Below, one piece after another: positions 1 to 9,276 of a DNA stretch of 64,000 bases (positions are counted from its first letter, which is position 1; every line of letters begins with the position of its first letter). Made by a program: the position numbers and the translations under genes. This DNA comes from URNF01 sp045638005. GTDB taxonomy: Bacteria; Bacillota; Clostridia; Oscillospirales; Acutalibacteraceae. The DNA lies in contig JAZUAN010000053.1 of assembly GCA_045638005.1 (NCBI GenBank), positions 13,091-77,090 of the forward strand, given 5' to 3'. The notes beneath the pieces were generated by a model, which ran no database searches, had not been told where the DNA came from, and worked only from the letters and a program-made list of their open reading frames with translations.

Positions 1-2
1 AA

Positions 3-620
3 CGAGATATGGAAGGCAACGAGGTGGTTGCTTCTTTCTCCGGCTTTGCACCTGCCGACGATCCACAGGTTGCCATTTTGGTACTTTTGGACCAGCCGCA
101 GTCGGTGATACGCTACGGCGGCACCATCGCTGCACCTGTTGCACAAAAGGTATTATCCGAAGTGTTACCGTACCTCGGCGTAGAGCCGAAGTACACCGAA
201 GCGGAACTTGCAAAGCTCAGCACCACCACCCCTTCGGTCACCAATCAAGCTCTCACCGCGGCACAGGCGGCTGTTTCCAATGCAGGTCTCACCGTGCGTA
301 CCATCGGTAGCGGCTCTACCGTTTTGAAGCAGATCCCCGAAGCGGGTCAGTCTATCCCCAAGGGCGGCGTTGTGGTACTGTACACCGATGAAAACTCGCT
401 TGAAAGAACCGTAACTGTGCCCAATTTCAGCGGAATGAGCGTATCTGCCGCTAACCTTACCGCTACCAATGCCGGCCTCAACCTCGAATTATCCGGTGTG
501 GGTCTCGACTCCGGTCAGACTATCGCCAACAAACAAAGCATTGCCGCAGGCACCCAGGTGTCTCCCGGCACCACCATCACCGTCTCGTTCTTGTACAAAG
601 ACAGTGCAGACGGCGGATGA
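3..620 (+). CDS. Penicillin-binding protein with two PASTA domains (SpoVD/FtsI type), 3' part only
   Basis: The reading frame is open from the window edge, so this is the C-terminal 205 residues of a class B penicillin-binding protein; the ATG at 9 is internal. The first 60 residues match the end of a transpeptidase domain (ASFSGFAPADDP, then YGGTIAAPV near the last strand). Two PASTA repeats follow, at about residues 75-130 and 135-200, ending in a short tail. PASTA domains occur in Gram-positive PBPs acting in septal or spore-cortex peptidoglycan synthesis. It lies 26 bases before murE, as spoVD or pbp2x do in Firmicutes division clusters. Whether it is the vegetative divisome enzyme or SpoVD cannot be decided without the N-terminus. 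Confidence 0.9.
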   Translation, partial: RDMEGNEVVASFSGFAPADDPQVAILVLLDQPQSVIRYGGTIAAPVAQKVLSEVLPYLGVEPKYTEAELAKLSTTTPSVTNQALTAAQAAVSNAGLTVRTIGSGSTVLKQIPEAGQSIPKGGVVVLYTDENSLERTVTVPNFSGMSVSAANLTATNAGLNLELSGVGLDSGQTIANKQSIAAGTQVSPGTTITVSFLYKDSADGG

Positions 621-646
621 TCGCATTTTGAACAAAGGAGATCACC

Positions 647-2089
647 ATGAAGCTTTCCGAGTTGTTCCAAGGTATCGACGTACAATTGCATACCATTGAT
701 CCCGACACTGAGATCACCGCCATCACCTGCGATTCCCGCAAGGTGGAGGCAGGCACGCTTTTCGTATGCATCAGCGGCACCGCTGCTGACGGGCACGATT
801 ATGCTGCCGGCGCGATCGAAAAAGGTGCTGCCGCGATTGTGGTGGAAAGAGATCTCGGCTTGCCGAGACAGATATTCACCAAAGCCGCACGCACTACCTG
901 GGCACAACTTTCCGCCAACTGGTTTGGGCATCCTGCAGATAAGCTGCATCTCGTCGGCGTAACCGGCACCAACGGCAAAACTACCACCGTTTGTCTACTC
1001 AAAAGCATCTTGGAAGCCGCAGGGCACAAGGTAGGTCTTATCGGCACCATCCAAAACATGATCGGTGACCGTGTTGTTCCTGCCGCTCGCACCACGCCCG
1101 ACACGTATGAGCTGCAAAGCTTATTTGCACTGATGGCAGCAGAAGGCTGTGACTACTGCGTGATGGAAGTTTCCTCGCACGCGCTGGATCAGGATCGCGT
1201 GGGCTGCTGCACATTTGATGCCGCGGTGTTCACCAACTTGACACAAGATCATCTGGATTATCACGGCACCATGGAAAACTATATGCTCGCAAAGAAACGG
1301 TTGTTTACCATCTCAAAGCATGGCATTATCAACGCCGATGACCGCTACGCGGAGCAAATGGCGCAGGATCTCCCTTGCCCCGTTTCTTACTATTCCATTC
1401 AAAAGGATGCCGCACAATTTATTGCGAAAAACATCTGTCACAAACCGGACGGCGTGCGCTTTGAACTTATCGGCGCCGATCGTATCGGTCGTGTGCACCT
1501 GCATATTCCGGGTCAGTTTTCGGTGTACAACGGCTTAGCCGCTGCCGCCTGCGCTATCACGCTGGGCATCCCCTTTGACACCGTTGTGCAAACGCTGTGC
1601 AGTGCTACCGGTGTGAAAGGTCGTGCCGAGATTGTGCCCACCGAACGGGATTTCACAGTGGTCATCGACTACGCGCATACGCCTGACGGCTTGGAAAACA
1701 TCTGCAAAACCATGAAAGAATGCTGCGCCGGCAGATTAGTTACCGTGTTCGGCTGCGGTGGTGACCGCGACCGCACCAAGCGTCCGCAGATGGGCGCTAT
1801 CGCGGCAACCCTTTCGGATGTCGTGGTGGTCACCTCGGATAACCCGCGTACCGAAGACCCCACTTCTATCATCAACGAGATCGTACAGGGCATACCGCGC
1901 AACAAAGCAACTATCAAAGTGATCGAAAACCGTATAGAGGCGATCCACTGGGCGATCAAAAATGCGCAAGCAGGCGATACCATCCTGCTCGCAGGCAAAG
2001 GACACGAAACCTATCAGATCCTCAAAGATGGTACTATTCACTTGGATGAACGCGAGGTTGTAGCAGACGCGCTACATACTCTCAACTAA
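647..2089 (+). CDS. murE: UDP-MurNAc-L-Ala-D-Glu:meso-diaminopimelate ligase MurE
   Basis: MurE adds the third residue of the peptidoglycan stem peptide in the cytoplasm, using ATP. The 480-residue protein has the usual length and three-domain plan: an N-terminal UDP-substrate domain, the Mur ligase ATP loop GTNGKTTT at about residues 107-114, and a C-terminal domain with DNPR near residues 398-401. DNPR is the known signature of meso-diaminopimelate-specific MurE, so the wall is predicted to be of the mDAP type. The start follows AAAGGAG at a good distance. It follows the PBP and precedes mraY by 13 bases, so co-transcription is likely. MurF, often next to it, is not here. Confidence 0.97.
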   Translation: MKLSELFQGIDVQLHTIDPDTEITAITCDSRKVEAGTLFVCISGTAADGHDYAAGAIEKGAAAIVVERDLGLPRQIFTKAARTTWAQLSANWFGHPADKLHLVGVTGTNGKTTTVCLLKSILEAAGHKVGLIGTIQNMIGDRVVPAARTTPDTYELQSLFALMAAEGCDYCVMEVSSHALDQDRVGCCTFDAAVFTNLTQDHLDYHGTMENYMLAKKRLFTISKHGIINADDRYAEQMAQDLPCPVSYYSIQKDAAQFIAKNICHKPDGVRFELIGADRIGRVHLHIPGQFSVYNGLAAAACAITLGIPFDTVVQTLCSATGVKGRAEIVPTERDFTVVIDYAHTPDGLENICKTMKECCAGRLVTVFGCGGDRDRTKRPQMGAIAATLSDVVVVTSDNPRTEDPTSIINEIVQGIPRNKATIKVIENRIEAIHWAIKNAQAGDTILLAGKGHETYQILKDGTIHLDEREVVADALHTLN

Positions 2090-2102
2090 CAAGAAAAGGA
2101 CG

Positions 2103-3125
2103 ATGGCTATGAATACAACACAGGTTATCATCTTAGCGGTAACAGGACTGCTTTCTTTCGTACTCGCCGCGCTGTTGGGAAAATGGATGATCCCCGAGCT
2201 TTCTCGCCTGCGTTTCGGACAGACAATACTTGAAGACGGTCCTAAATGGCACAAGGGCAAGCAAGGCACGCCTACGATGGGCGGTCTTATCTTCATTCTT
2301 GCCACTACCGCAACAGCGGTTGTCTCCATTCTCATCTGCCAATTCGCGTTACCCGAAAAAGTAATCATCAGTTCTCAAATGGCTACCGTAAAACTGTTGG
2401 GTGCGCTGTTACTGCCGCTGCTTTGCGGCTCAATCGGCTTTGCGGACGACTACATCAAAGTGGTCAAAAAACGCAATCTCGGTCTCACCGCGCGGCAAAA
2501 ACTGCTGATGCAGCTGTTGGTTTCCCTCGCTTTCGCGCTGTTCTTGTATTTTTCCGGTGCAAGAGTGTTGCGTGTGCCGTTTTTCGGCACCGTGGATTTC
2601 GGTATTTGGTATATCCCCTTTTGCGTGTTTGTTATCATTGCCATGAGCAATGCCACCAATCTCACCGATGGTGTGGACGGTCTTTGCGGCAGCGTCAGCT
2701 TTATCGCCAGCCTGCCGTTTATCGTGATCGCGGGCACCCTCGCCTCCTTAGGTCTGGGCATTCTCACCGTAGCCTTCGCAGGTGCACTTGCAGGCTTCCT
2801 CTTGTGGAACCTGCACCCCGCAAAGGTGTTTATGGGCGATACCGGTTCGCTGTACATAGGTGCGTTGCTCACCGGTGTAGCTTTCGCGTTGGATGTGCCG
2901 TTCTTGCTCATCCCCGTCGGCATTATTTATATTTTGGAAAATCTGTCGGTCATCTTGCAGGTGACTTGGTTTAAACTTACTAAGGGCAAGCGTCTGTTCA
3001 AGATGGCGCCGTTGCACCATCATTTCGAAATGTGCAAGTGGAGTGAAAACGTGATCGTTACTGTATTTTCACTTGTCACGGCTATCGGCTGTGCAGTGGC
3101 ACTGTTGCTGTTTTATAAAGTATAA
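2103..3125 (+). CDS. mraY: Phospho-MurNAc-pentapeptide transferase MraY
   Basis: MraY is the membrane enzyme that moves phospho-MurNAc-pentapeptide onto undecaprenyl phosphate to make lipid I. The 340-residue, highly hydrophobic protein shows the family landmarks: DDYIKV at about residue 114, NATNLTDGVDGL at about 183 with catalytic and magnesium-binding aspartates, and the loop HHHFE at about 305. The length is near the usual 320-360. Two start codons are possible, ATG 2103 and ATG 2109; AAAAGGA just upstream could serve either. It sits between murE and ftsW; in many Firmicutes murD lies between mraY and ftsW, but here the 66-base gap holds no gene. Confidence 0.97.
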   Translation: MAMNTTQVIILAVTGLLSFVLAALLGKWMIPELSRLRFGQTILEDGPKWHKGKQGTPTMGGLIFILATTATAVVSILICQFALPEKVIISSQMATVKLLGALLLPLLCGSIGFADDYIKVVKKRNLGLTARQKLLMQLLVSLAFALFLYFSGARVLRVPFFGTVDFGIWYIPFCVFVIIAMSNATNLTDGVDGLCGSVSFIASLPFIVIAGTLASLGLGILTVAFAGALAGFLLWNLHPAKVFMGDTGSLYIGALLTGVAFALDVPFLLIPVGIIYILENLSVILQVTWFKLTKGKRLFKMAPLHHHFEMCKWSENVIVTVFSLVTAIGCAVALLLFYKV

Positions 3126-3227
3126 ACCGGTTAATTTTCATCATACTTAGGGTAGAGCGAAAACCCGCCTTTTTTAAAACGGAGTTCGGATATGTCGCTC
3201 TACTCTAAAGAAAAGGAGAGGATAGCA

Positions 3228-4412
3228 TTGTCGGTCATACCCATGACAGCGGATCCCACCGAGGCAATCCGCAAGCGTAAAAAGAAATTATGGTATACCG
3301 CTGCCGGCTTTGATACACCGTTTCTCATCATCCTGCTGGCAATACTGGTGACCGGATTGGTGTGTTTATATTCCGCCAGCTACGCCTACTCCTTTTATTG
3401 GAACGATGGCGACAGCTTTTATTTCATCAAGCGCCAGCTAATCTTCGCGTTGCTCGGCATTGTCGCCATGTTCGTGCTTTCTTTCGTGGACTATCACCGC
3501 TGGCACGCATTGGCTTGGCCGGCTTGGGGCGGTTCTCTGGTCTTACTGGGCATCGCTCTGCTTTTACCCGCCGACAACGGCATCCACCGTTGGATCCGCT
3601 TGCCGGGTATCGGTCAGTTCCAGCCCTCCGAGGTGGCGAAATTTGCAATGATCCTGCTGTTCGCACACCTCATTTCGCTCAATTACAAACGCATGAAAAC
3701 CCTGCTCGGCGGCTTTGTACCGCTGTTGCTTATTTTAGGTGTCACCTGCGGTCTGGTTATCATTGAGCCTCACCTTTCCGGCACGGTGCTGCTGTGCCTT
3801 TTGGGATTGGTGCTGATGTTTATCGGCGGCTGTCGCGTCGGCTATCTGCTCGGGCTCATCGGTATCGGTGCGGTCGTGGTGTACGTCGCTATTTTCATTA
3901 TAGGCTACGAACAGGAACGCATCGACGTGTGGTTAAACCCATTAGAAGTATTCAGCCGCGATTACACCGGTCGTACACAAGCATGGCAAACCGTGCAATC
4001 ACTGTACGCTATCGGTTCCGGCGGTCTTTTGGGGCAAGGACCCGGCAACTCTCGTCAAAAACATCTCTTCCTCCCCGAACCGCAAAACGACTTTATTTTT
4101 GCCGTCGTGTGTGAGGAGCTCGGCTTTGTCGGTGCAGTGCTTATCATTTTGCTGTTCGCGTTGCTCATCTGGCGCGGTTTTGTTATCGCGATGAATGCGC
4201 CGGATAAGTTCGGCGCGGTGTTCGCCACCGGTCTTACCGCGCAGATCGGCATACAGGTACTGCTGAACATCGCCGTTGTCACCAACAGTTTCCCCAACAC
4301 CGGTATTAGTCTCCCCTTCTTCAGTTACGGCGGTACCTCGCTTGTTATGCTACTGGCACAGATGGGATTGGTGTTGGCAATTTCCCGACAATCAAATTTA
4401 GCGAAAAACTAA
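3228..4412 (+). CDS. ftsW: Lipid II glycosyltransferase/divisome protein FtsW (SEDS family)
   Basis: SEDS proteins polymerise lipid II into glycan strands with a partner class B PBP; FtsW serves the septum. About ten membrane helices are visible after a short basic N-terminus (RKRKKK). Family landmarks include QPSEVAKFA, a polar stretch with LLGQGPGNSRQKHLFLPEPQNDFIFAVVCEE cut here to its key parts GPGNS and PEPQNDFIFA, and the end motif SFFSYGGTS (seen as PFFSYGGTS). The frame is open back to ATG 3192, but TTG 3228 is preceded by AAGGAGAGG seven bases upstream and is preferred; the ATG 3192 alternative has a weaker site. RodA is the paralogue to exclude, but position beside murG argues for FtsW. 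Confidence 0.93.
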   Translation: MSVIPMTADPTEAIRKRKKKLWYTAAGFDTPFLIILLAILVTGLVCLYSASYAYSFYWNDGDSFYFIKRQLIFALLGIVAMFVLSFVDYHRWHALAWPAWGGSLVLLGIALLLPADNGIHRWIRLPGIGQFQPSEVAKFAMILLFAHLISLNYKRMKTLLGGFVPLLLILGVTCGLVIIEPHLSGTVLLCLLGLVLMFIGGCRVGYLLGLIGIGAVVVYVAIFIIGYEQERIDVWLNPLEVFSRDYTGRTQAWQTVQSLYAIGSGGLLGQGPGNSRQKHLFLPEPQNDFIFAVVCEELGFVGAVLIILLFALLIWRGFVIAMNAPDKFGAVFATGLTAQIGIQVLLNIAVVTNSFPNTGISLPFFSYGGTSLVMLLAQMGLVLAISRQSNLAKN

Positions 4413-4430
4413 ACCCAAGGAGGCGTCCTT

Positions 4431-5561
4431 ATGCGCGTTCTGGTCACCGGTGGCGGCACTGCCGGTCATATCAATCCCGCCCTTGCTATCGCGGACAGCA
4501 TCCGCAAAGAATACCCGCAAGCGGAAATACTGTTTGTCGGTGCGGAAGGCAAAATGGAAACTGAACTTGTCCCCAAAGCGGGATATCCCATTAAAACCGT
4601 AAAAGTACAAGGCTTCTACCGCAAACTCGATTTGAAAAGTATGGTGCACAACGCGCAAGCGGTCATGCACATGCTTACCGCAAGTCATATTTCAGGCAAC
4701 ATTTTGAAAGAATTCAAACCGGATATTGCGATTGGCACCGGCGGCTACGTTTGCGGTCCCATCCTGCGCAAAGCACTCAAAATGCATATCCCCGTATTGG
4801 TGCACGAATCCAACGCTTTTCCCGGTGTCACGGTGAAAGCACTCGCAAAAGAAGGCGCCACCATTCTGTTATGCAGCGAAGATGCGCGCAAGCATCTGCC
4901 GGCAAACTGTAAAACCGTCATAACCGGCAATCCCCTGCGTCCGGAATTCGCCTCTCTGCACACTGCGCAAGCGAAAGCCGCAGCCCGCAAAGAGTTGGGA
5001 TTGGACGAAAGACCGCTCGTATTATCCTTTGGCGGCAGCCTCGGTGCGCGCCGCATTAACGAAGCGATGGCGGGTGTATTGGAACGAAGCCGCAAGGAAG
5101 GCAAATTACAGCACATCCACGGCGTCGGCAAGGCTGGTTGGGAAACCACCACTGCGTTGTTAAAAGAAAAAGGCGTGCCGCTTTTGGCAAACGGCATCGC
5201 TGTACGCGAGTATATCGACGATATGCCCCGTTGCATGGCGGCTGCTGATCTCATTATCAGCCGTTGCGGCGCCATGACGCTCAGCGAGATTCCTGCAGCA
5301 GGCAAACCCGCCATCCTGATCCCCTCACCGTACGTAGCTGAAAACCATCAATACCACAATGCCATGGCGCTGGTGAACAAGGGCGCCGCTTTGTGCATCG
5401 AAGAAAAAGATCTTTCAGAAGAAACCTTGTGGGATGCGATACAAAAGGCGACCGCAAACCCAAAAACCATGCAGGAAATGGCAAAAAATGCCGAAAATCT
5501 CGCCATCCGTGACGCGGATACGCGTATTATGGCGGTTATAAAAGAAACCTTACAGCATTAA
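4431..5561 (+). CDS. murG: UDP-GlcNAc:lipid I N-acetylglucosaminyltransferase MurG
   Basis: MurG makes lipid II from lipid I at the inner face of the membrane. The 376-residue protein has both Rossmann-like halves of a GT-B glycosyltransferase: the N-terminal GGGTAGHINPALA loop (about residues 7-20), HESNAFPG near 125, GGSLGARRIN near 200, and the UDP-GlcNAc-binding segment RCGAMTLSEIPAAGKPAIL near 277-296 followed by AENHQ. Length is slightly above the usual 355-365. Start ATG follows AAGGAGG at ideal spacing. It is 18 bases from ftsW and 62 from murA. Confidence 0.97.
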   Translation: MRVLVTGGGTAGHINPALAIADSIRKEYPQAEILFVGAEGKMETELVPKAGYPIKTVKVQGFYRKLDLKSMVHNAQAVMHMLTASHISGNILKEFKPDIAIGTGGYVCGPILRKALKMHIPVLVHESNAFPGVTVKALAKEGATILLCSEDARKHLPANCKTVITGNPLRPEFASLHTAQAKAAARKELGLDERPLVLSFGGSLGARRINEAMAGVLERSRKEGKLQHIHGVGKAGWETTTALLKEKGVPLLANGIAVREYIDDMPRCMAAADLIISRCGAMTLSEIPAAGKPAILIPSPYVAENHQYHNAMALVNKGAALCIEEKDLSEETLWDAIQKATANPKTMQEMAKNAENLAIRDADTRIMAVIKETLQH

Positions 5562-5623
5562 CCCATTGACGCAGTTTTGCATAGAATAATCCTGTAATAC
5601 TATTGCAGGAGGGAACTTAGTCT

Positions 5624-6877
5624 ATGCAAAAGCTGCTGATAAAAGGCGGTAACCGCCTTTCCGGCACGGTTGCGATACACGGTGCCAAAAACAGTGTGCT
5701 GCCCATTTTAGCAGCAACCATGCTCACCGACAGTGTCAGCGAAATACATAATTGCCCCCGCTTATCCGATGTAGAGGCCTCGGTGCGCATTTTGCAGCAT
5801 TTAGGTTGCGATGTAACCGCGGAATATCCGGTTATTTCGGTTCATCCCGGTGGCGTATGCCGCACCTCTATCCCCGACGATCTAATGCGGGAAATGCGGT
5901 CGTCCATCATCTTTTTAGGCGCACTCATCGCACGGTACGGAGAAGCACATCTGTCTTATCCGGGCGGATGTGAATTAGGACCGCGCCCCATCGATCTGCA
6001 TCTTTCCGCTTTGCAGCGGATGGGCGTGCAAATCGAAGAAAGCCACGGACATATCCACTGCCGTATCGAAAACGAACTGCACGGCAACGATATCTCGTTG
6101 ATTTTCCCAAGCGTCGGTGCTACCGAAAACATCCTGCTGGCAGCAGTAACAGCAAAAGGTAAGACCATCATACGCAACGCAGCGCGCGAACCGGAGATCG
6201 GCGATCTTTGTACCTATCTCAACGCCTGTGGCGGTAAAATCACCGCGATTGCGGAAGGGGTACTGGAAATAGAAGGTGTAAAACGCTTACACGGCGCGTG
6301 CCACCACATCATCCCCGACCGCATAGAAGCGGCAACGTATATGGCGGCAGCCGCTGTCACCGGCGGCGAGTTACTGCTAAAAAATATATATCCGCCGCAT
6401 ATCGCACCAGTCACATCCGTGTTGGAAGAGACCGGCTGCCGAGTGAATTTAACGACAGATACCCTTTTATGCTCCGCGCCGCAAAAATTGCACCGCATGC
6501 GGCTGATACGCACCACCCCACACCCCGGCTTTCCCACCGACGCTGCCGCACCTTTTGTTGCAATGGCTTGCGTGGCGGAAGGAACCAGCATGTTTGTGGA
6601 AACCATTTTCGATAACCGCTATGTGTATGCAGATGAACTCACCCGTTTTGGTGCGCATTTGAAAATCGAAGGACGCACCGCGGTTATCGAAGGTGTACCC
6701 GCACTGTCCGGCACCACTGTGAAATGCACCGATCTGCGCGGTGGTGCAGCGTTGGTCATTGCCGCTTTGAGCGCGGAAGGAAGCAGCGAGATTACGGCAT
6801 TACAGCATATTTTCAGAGGCTATGCCGACCTGCCGGAAATCCTCATGGACATCGGTGCGGATATTGGATTTGTGTAA
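5624..6877 (+). CDS. murA: UDP-GlcNAc 1-carboxyvinyltransferase MurA
   Basis: MurA transfers enolpyruvate from PEP to UDP-GlcNAc, the first committed step of peptidoglycan synthesis in the cytoplasm. At 417 residues it has the normal length. N-terminal GAKNSVLPILAA contains the UDP-GlcNAc-binding Lys-Asn pair, and the PEP loop reads PGGCELGPRPIDLH at about residue 113, keeping the cysteine that fosfomycin alkylates; fosfomycin sensitivity of this enzyme is therefore expected. The start follows AGGAGGG. The 62-base gap after murG may hold a promoter but no convincing one was found. Firmicutes often carry two MurA paralogues; this is the division-cluster copy. Confidence 0.96.
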   Translation: MQKLLIKGGNRLSGTVAIHGAKNSVLPILAATMLTDSVSEIHNCPRLSDVEASVRILQHLGCDVTAEYPVISVHPGGVCRTSIPDDLMREMRSSIIFLGALIARYGEAHLSYPGGCELGPRPIDLHLSALQRMGVQIEESHGHIHCRIENELHGNDISLIFPSVGATENILLAAVTAKGKTIIRNAAREPEIGDLCTYLNACGGKITAIAEGVLEIEGVKRLHGACHHIIPDRIEAATYMAAAAVTGGELLLKNIYPPHIAPVTSVLEETGCRVNLTTDTLLCSAPQKLHRMRLIRTTPHPGFPTDAAAPFVAMACVAEGTSMFVETIFDNRYVYADELTRFGAHLKIEGRTAVIEGVPALSGTTVKCTDLRGGAALVIAALSAEGSSEITALQHIFRGYADLPEILMDIGADIGFV

Positions 6878-6920
6878 TAAGGCGTAGTATAAGTTCAAAT
6901 ATTAAAACGGAGGAAGTATC

Positions 6921-7775
6921 ATGGCTAAAGCACCTGCGAAAACCGCAAAAAAGCGCCCAAAACGCAATCGGTTTAAAATCGTTGTGGTGCTTTTTTGCGT
7001 TATTTTGGCATTGTCGGTCGCACTCGCCGGCTCGATCATCTACCTGCGCAAGCAAAACGCGCCCATTCAAAATGAATCTTTAAGCCGTTTTGCTATACAA
7101 AGCATCAAGGTCATCGGCAATACGCAATACGATGATAATGCCATTATCGGCGAAAGCGGACTGACCGTGGGACAAAGCATCTTTTCGGTAAATAAGGCTA
7201 TCGCCGCAAAGAATATTGAAGATACTTTTCCGTACGTCGCAGATGCCGTAGTAAAAAATCCTACATACAATACTATTGAAATCGAAATCACCGAGACAGA
7301 GATCATCGGCTCCATGTACGGTAATGGACAATGGTTAATTGTCGGCGCAAACGGCAAAATATTGGAAACCATGCCGATGGAAAGCGACCGTCCGGGCAGA
7401 TATTTTTATTTGCAAGGTGCTACTCCCGCCGGGGAGACCACACCGGGTGCCACCGCAATGGATGAGCGCAGCATTGGCATTGTGAATACGATATTTGCCG
7501 CCATCAAGGAAAATAAAATTGAAGGTGTTTTGGGCGTAGATATGCGTGACAAAACCAACATCGCCCTCAATTGGAGAAATACACTCACCGTTTCCCTCGG
7601 CACCGAAAACAACCTTGCTGCCGAGATCAACCTTTTCGCCAAAACCCTTCCACAGATATTAGAGCGCAACGGCGGCGTCGTTTCAGGCAAATTAGACCTA
7701 TCCTCCTACAGCGATAACACCGAAAGCAACGATAAAATCATCTATACTCCCAAAGATGTTCTCGAAAATAAGTGA
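6921..7775 (+). CDS. ftsQ: Cell division protein FtsQ/DivIB
   Basis: FtsQ/DivIB is a single-pass membrane protein that links divisome parts through its outside POTRA domain. The 284 residues start with a lysine-rich cytoplasmic tail (about 1-22), one transmembrane helix (about 23-45), then a POTRA domain beginning RFAIQSIKVIGNTQYDDNAI (about 55-125) and a beta-rich domain to residue 260. The family is poorly conserved in sequence, so the call rests on topology, the POTRA pattern and position between murA and ftsZ. Start follows CGGAGGAAG. A promoter for ftsZ may begin just past its stop. Confidence 0.88.
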   Translation: MAKAPAKTAKKRPKRNRFKIVVVLFCVILALSVALAGSIIYLRKQNAPIQNESLSRFAIQSIKVIGNTQYDDNAIIGESGLTVGQSIFSVNKAIAAKNIEDTFPYVADAVVKNPTYNTIEIEITETEIIGSMYGNGQWLIVGANGKILETMPMESDRPGRYFYLQGATPAGETTPGATAMDERSIGIVNTIFAAIKENKIEGVLGVDMRDKTNIALNWRNTLTVSLGTENNLAAEINLFAKTLPQILERNGGVVSGKLDLSSYSDNTESNDKIIYTPKDVLENK

Positions 7776-7792
7776 TTTTTTTAAAAAAAATA

Positions 7793-7821
7793 TTGAATTT
7801 TCTCAGATAGCATGGTACTAT
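7793..7821 (+). promoter_or_regulatory. Candidate promoter of ftsZ
   Basis: TTGAAT at 7793-7798 and TACTAT at 7816-7821 are 17 bases apart in the AT-rich gap between ftsQ and ftsZ. The hexamers match sigma-A moderately. It would give ftsZ its own transcript with a leader of about 60 bases. Confidence 0.5.
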
Positions 7822-7890
7822 TAAACTATATAAAAATATCTGTGGAATTATGTGTAAAATATATAGATGTAAATGGGAGGATGTTGCGCT

Positions 7891-9006
<1,116 letters not shown>

Positions 9007-9013
9007 TAGTATT

Positions 9014-9252
9014 TGAAAACCATCACAATAAACGTTGATGGGGACACGGCTTTTGTGAGAGTTCTCTCAGAGAGCGTTCGGTTGGTGCGAGAACGCGGGA
9101 ACACATAAAATGCTACCACCCCGGAGTGTGCGCCGAAACAAGGCGTGACGGCTGACCTCGTTATCGGTCGCTCGAGTGCGATACATATCGCAAAACGAGG
9201 GTGGAACCACGTGATTTGAAAATCCCGTCCCTTTATAGGGGCGGGATTTTTT
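9014..9252 (+). promoter_or_regulatory. T-box riboswitch (threonine) upstream of thrS
   Basis: The 270-base leader of thrS carries the T-box sequence AGGGTGGAACCACG at 9198-9211, which pairs with the CCA end of uncharged tRNA. It is followed by a terminator with arms AAATCCCGtCCC (9220-9231) and GGGGCGGGATTT (9238-9249) and a T-run. The upstream part can fold into Stem I, with a threonine codon ACC at 9115-9117 (or 9118-9120) as likely specifier. Uncharged tRNA-Thr would favour the antiterminator and switch thrS on. No promoter was pinned down, so read-through from ftsZ is possible. Confidence 0.92.
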
Positions 9253-9276
9253 ATACCTTTGAAAGGAGTTTTGAAA

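Noticed and set aside
9014..9252. T-box leader as specific for another amino acid
   Set aside because: The downstream gene is threonyl-tRNA synthetase and an ACC codon lies in the expected specifier region, so threonine is the simplest reading.
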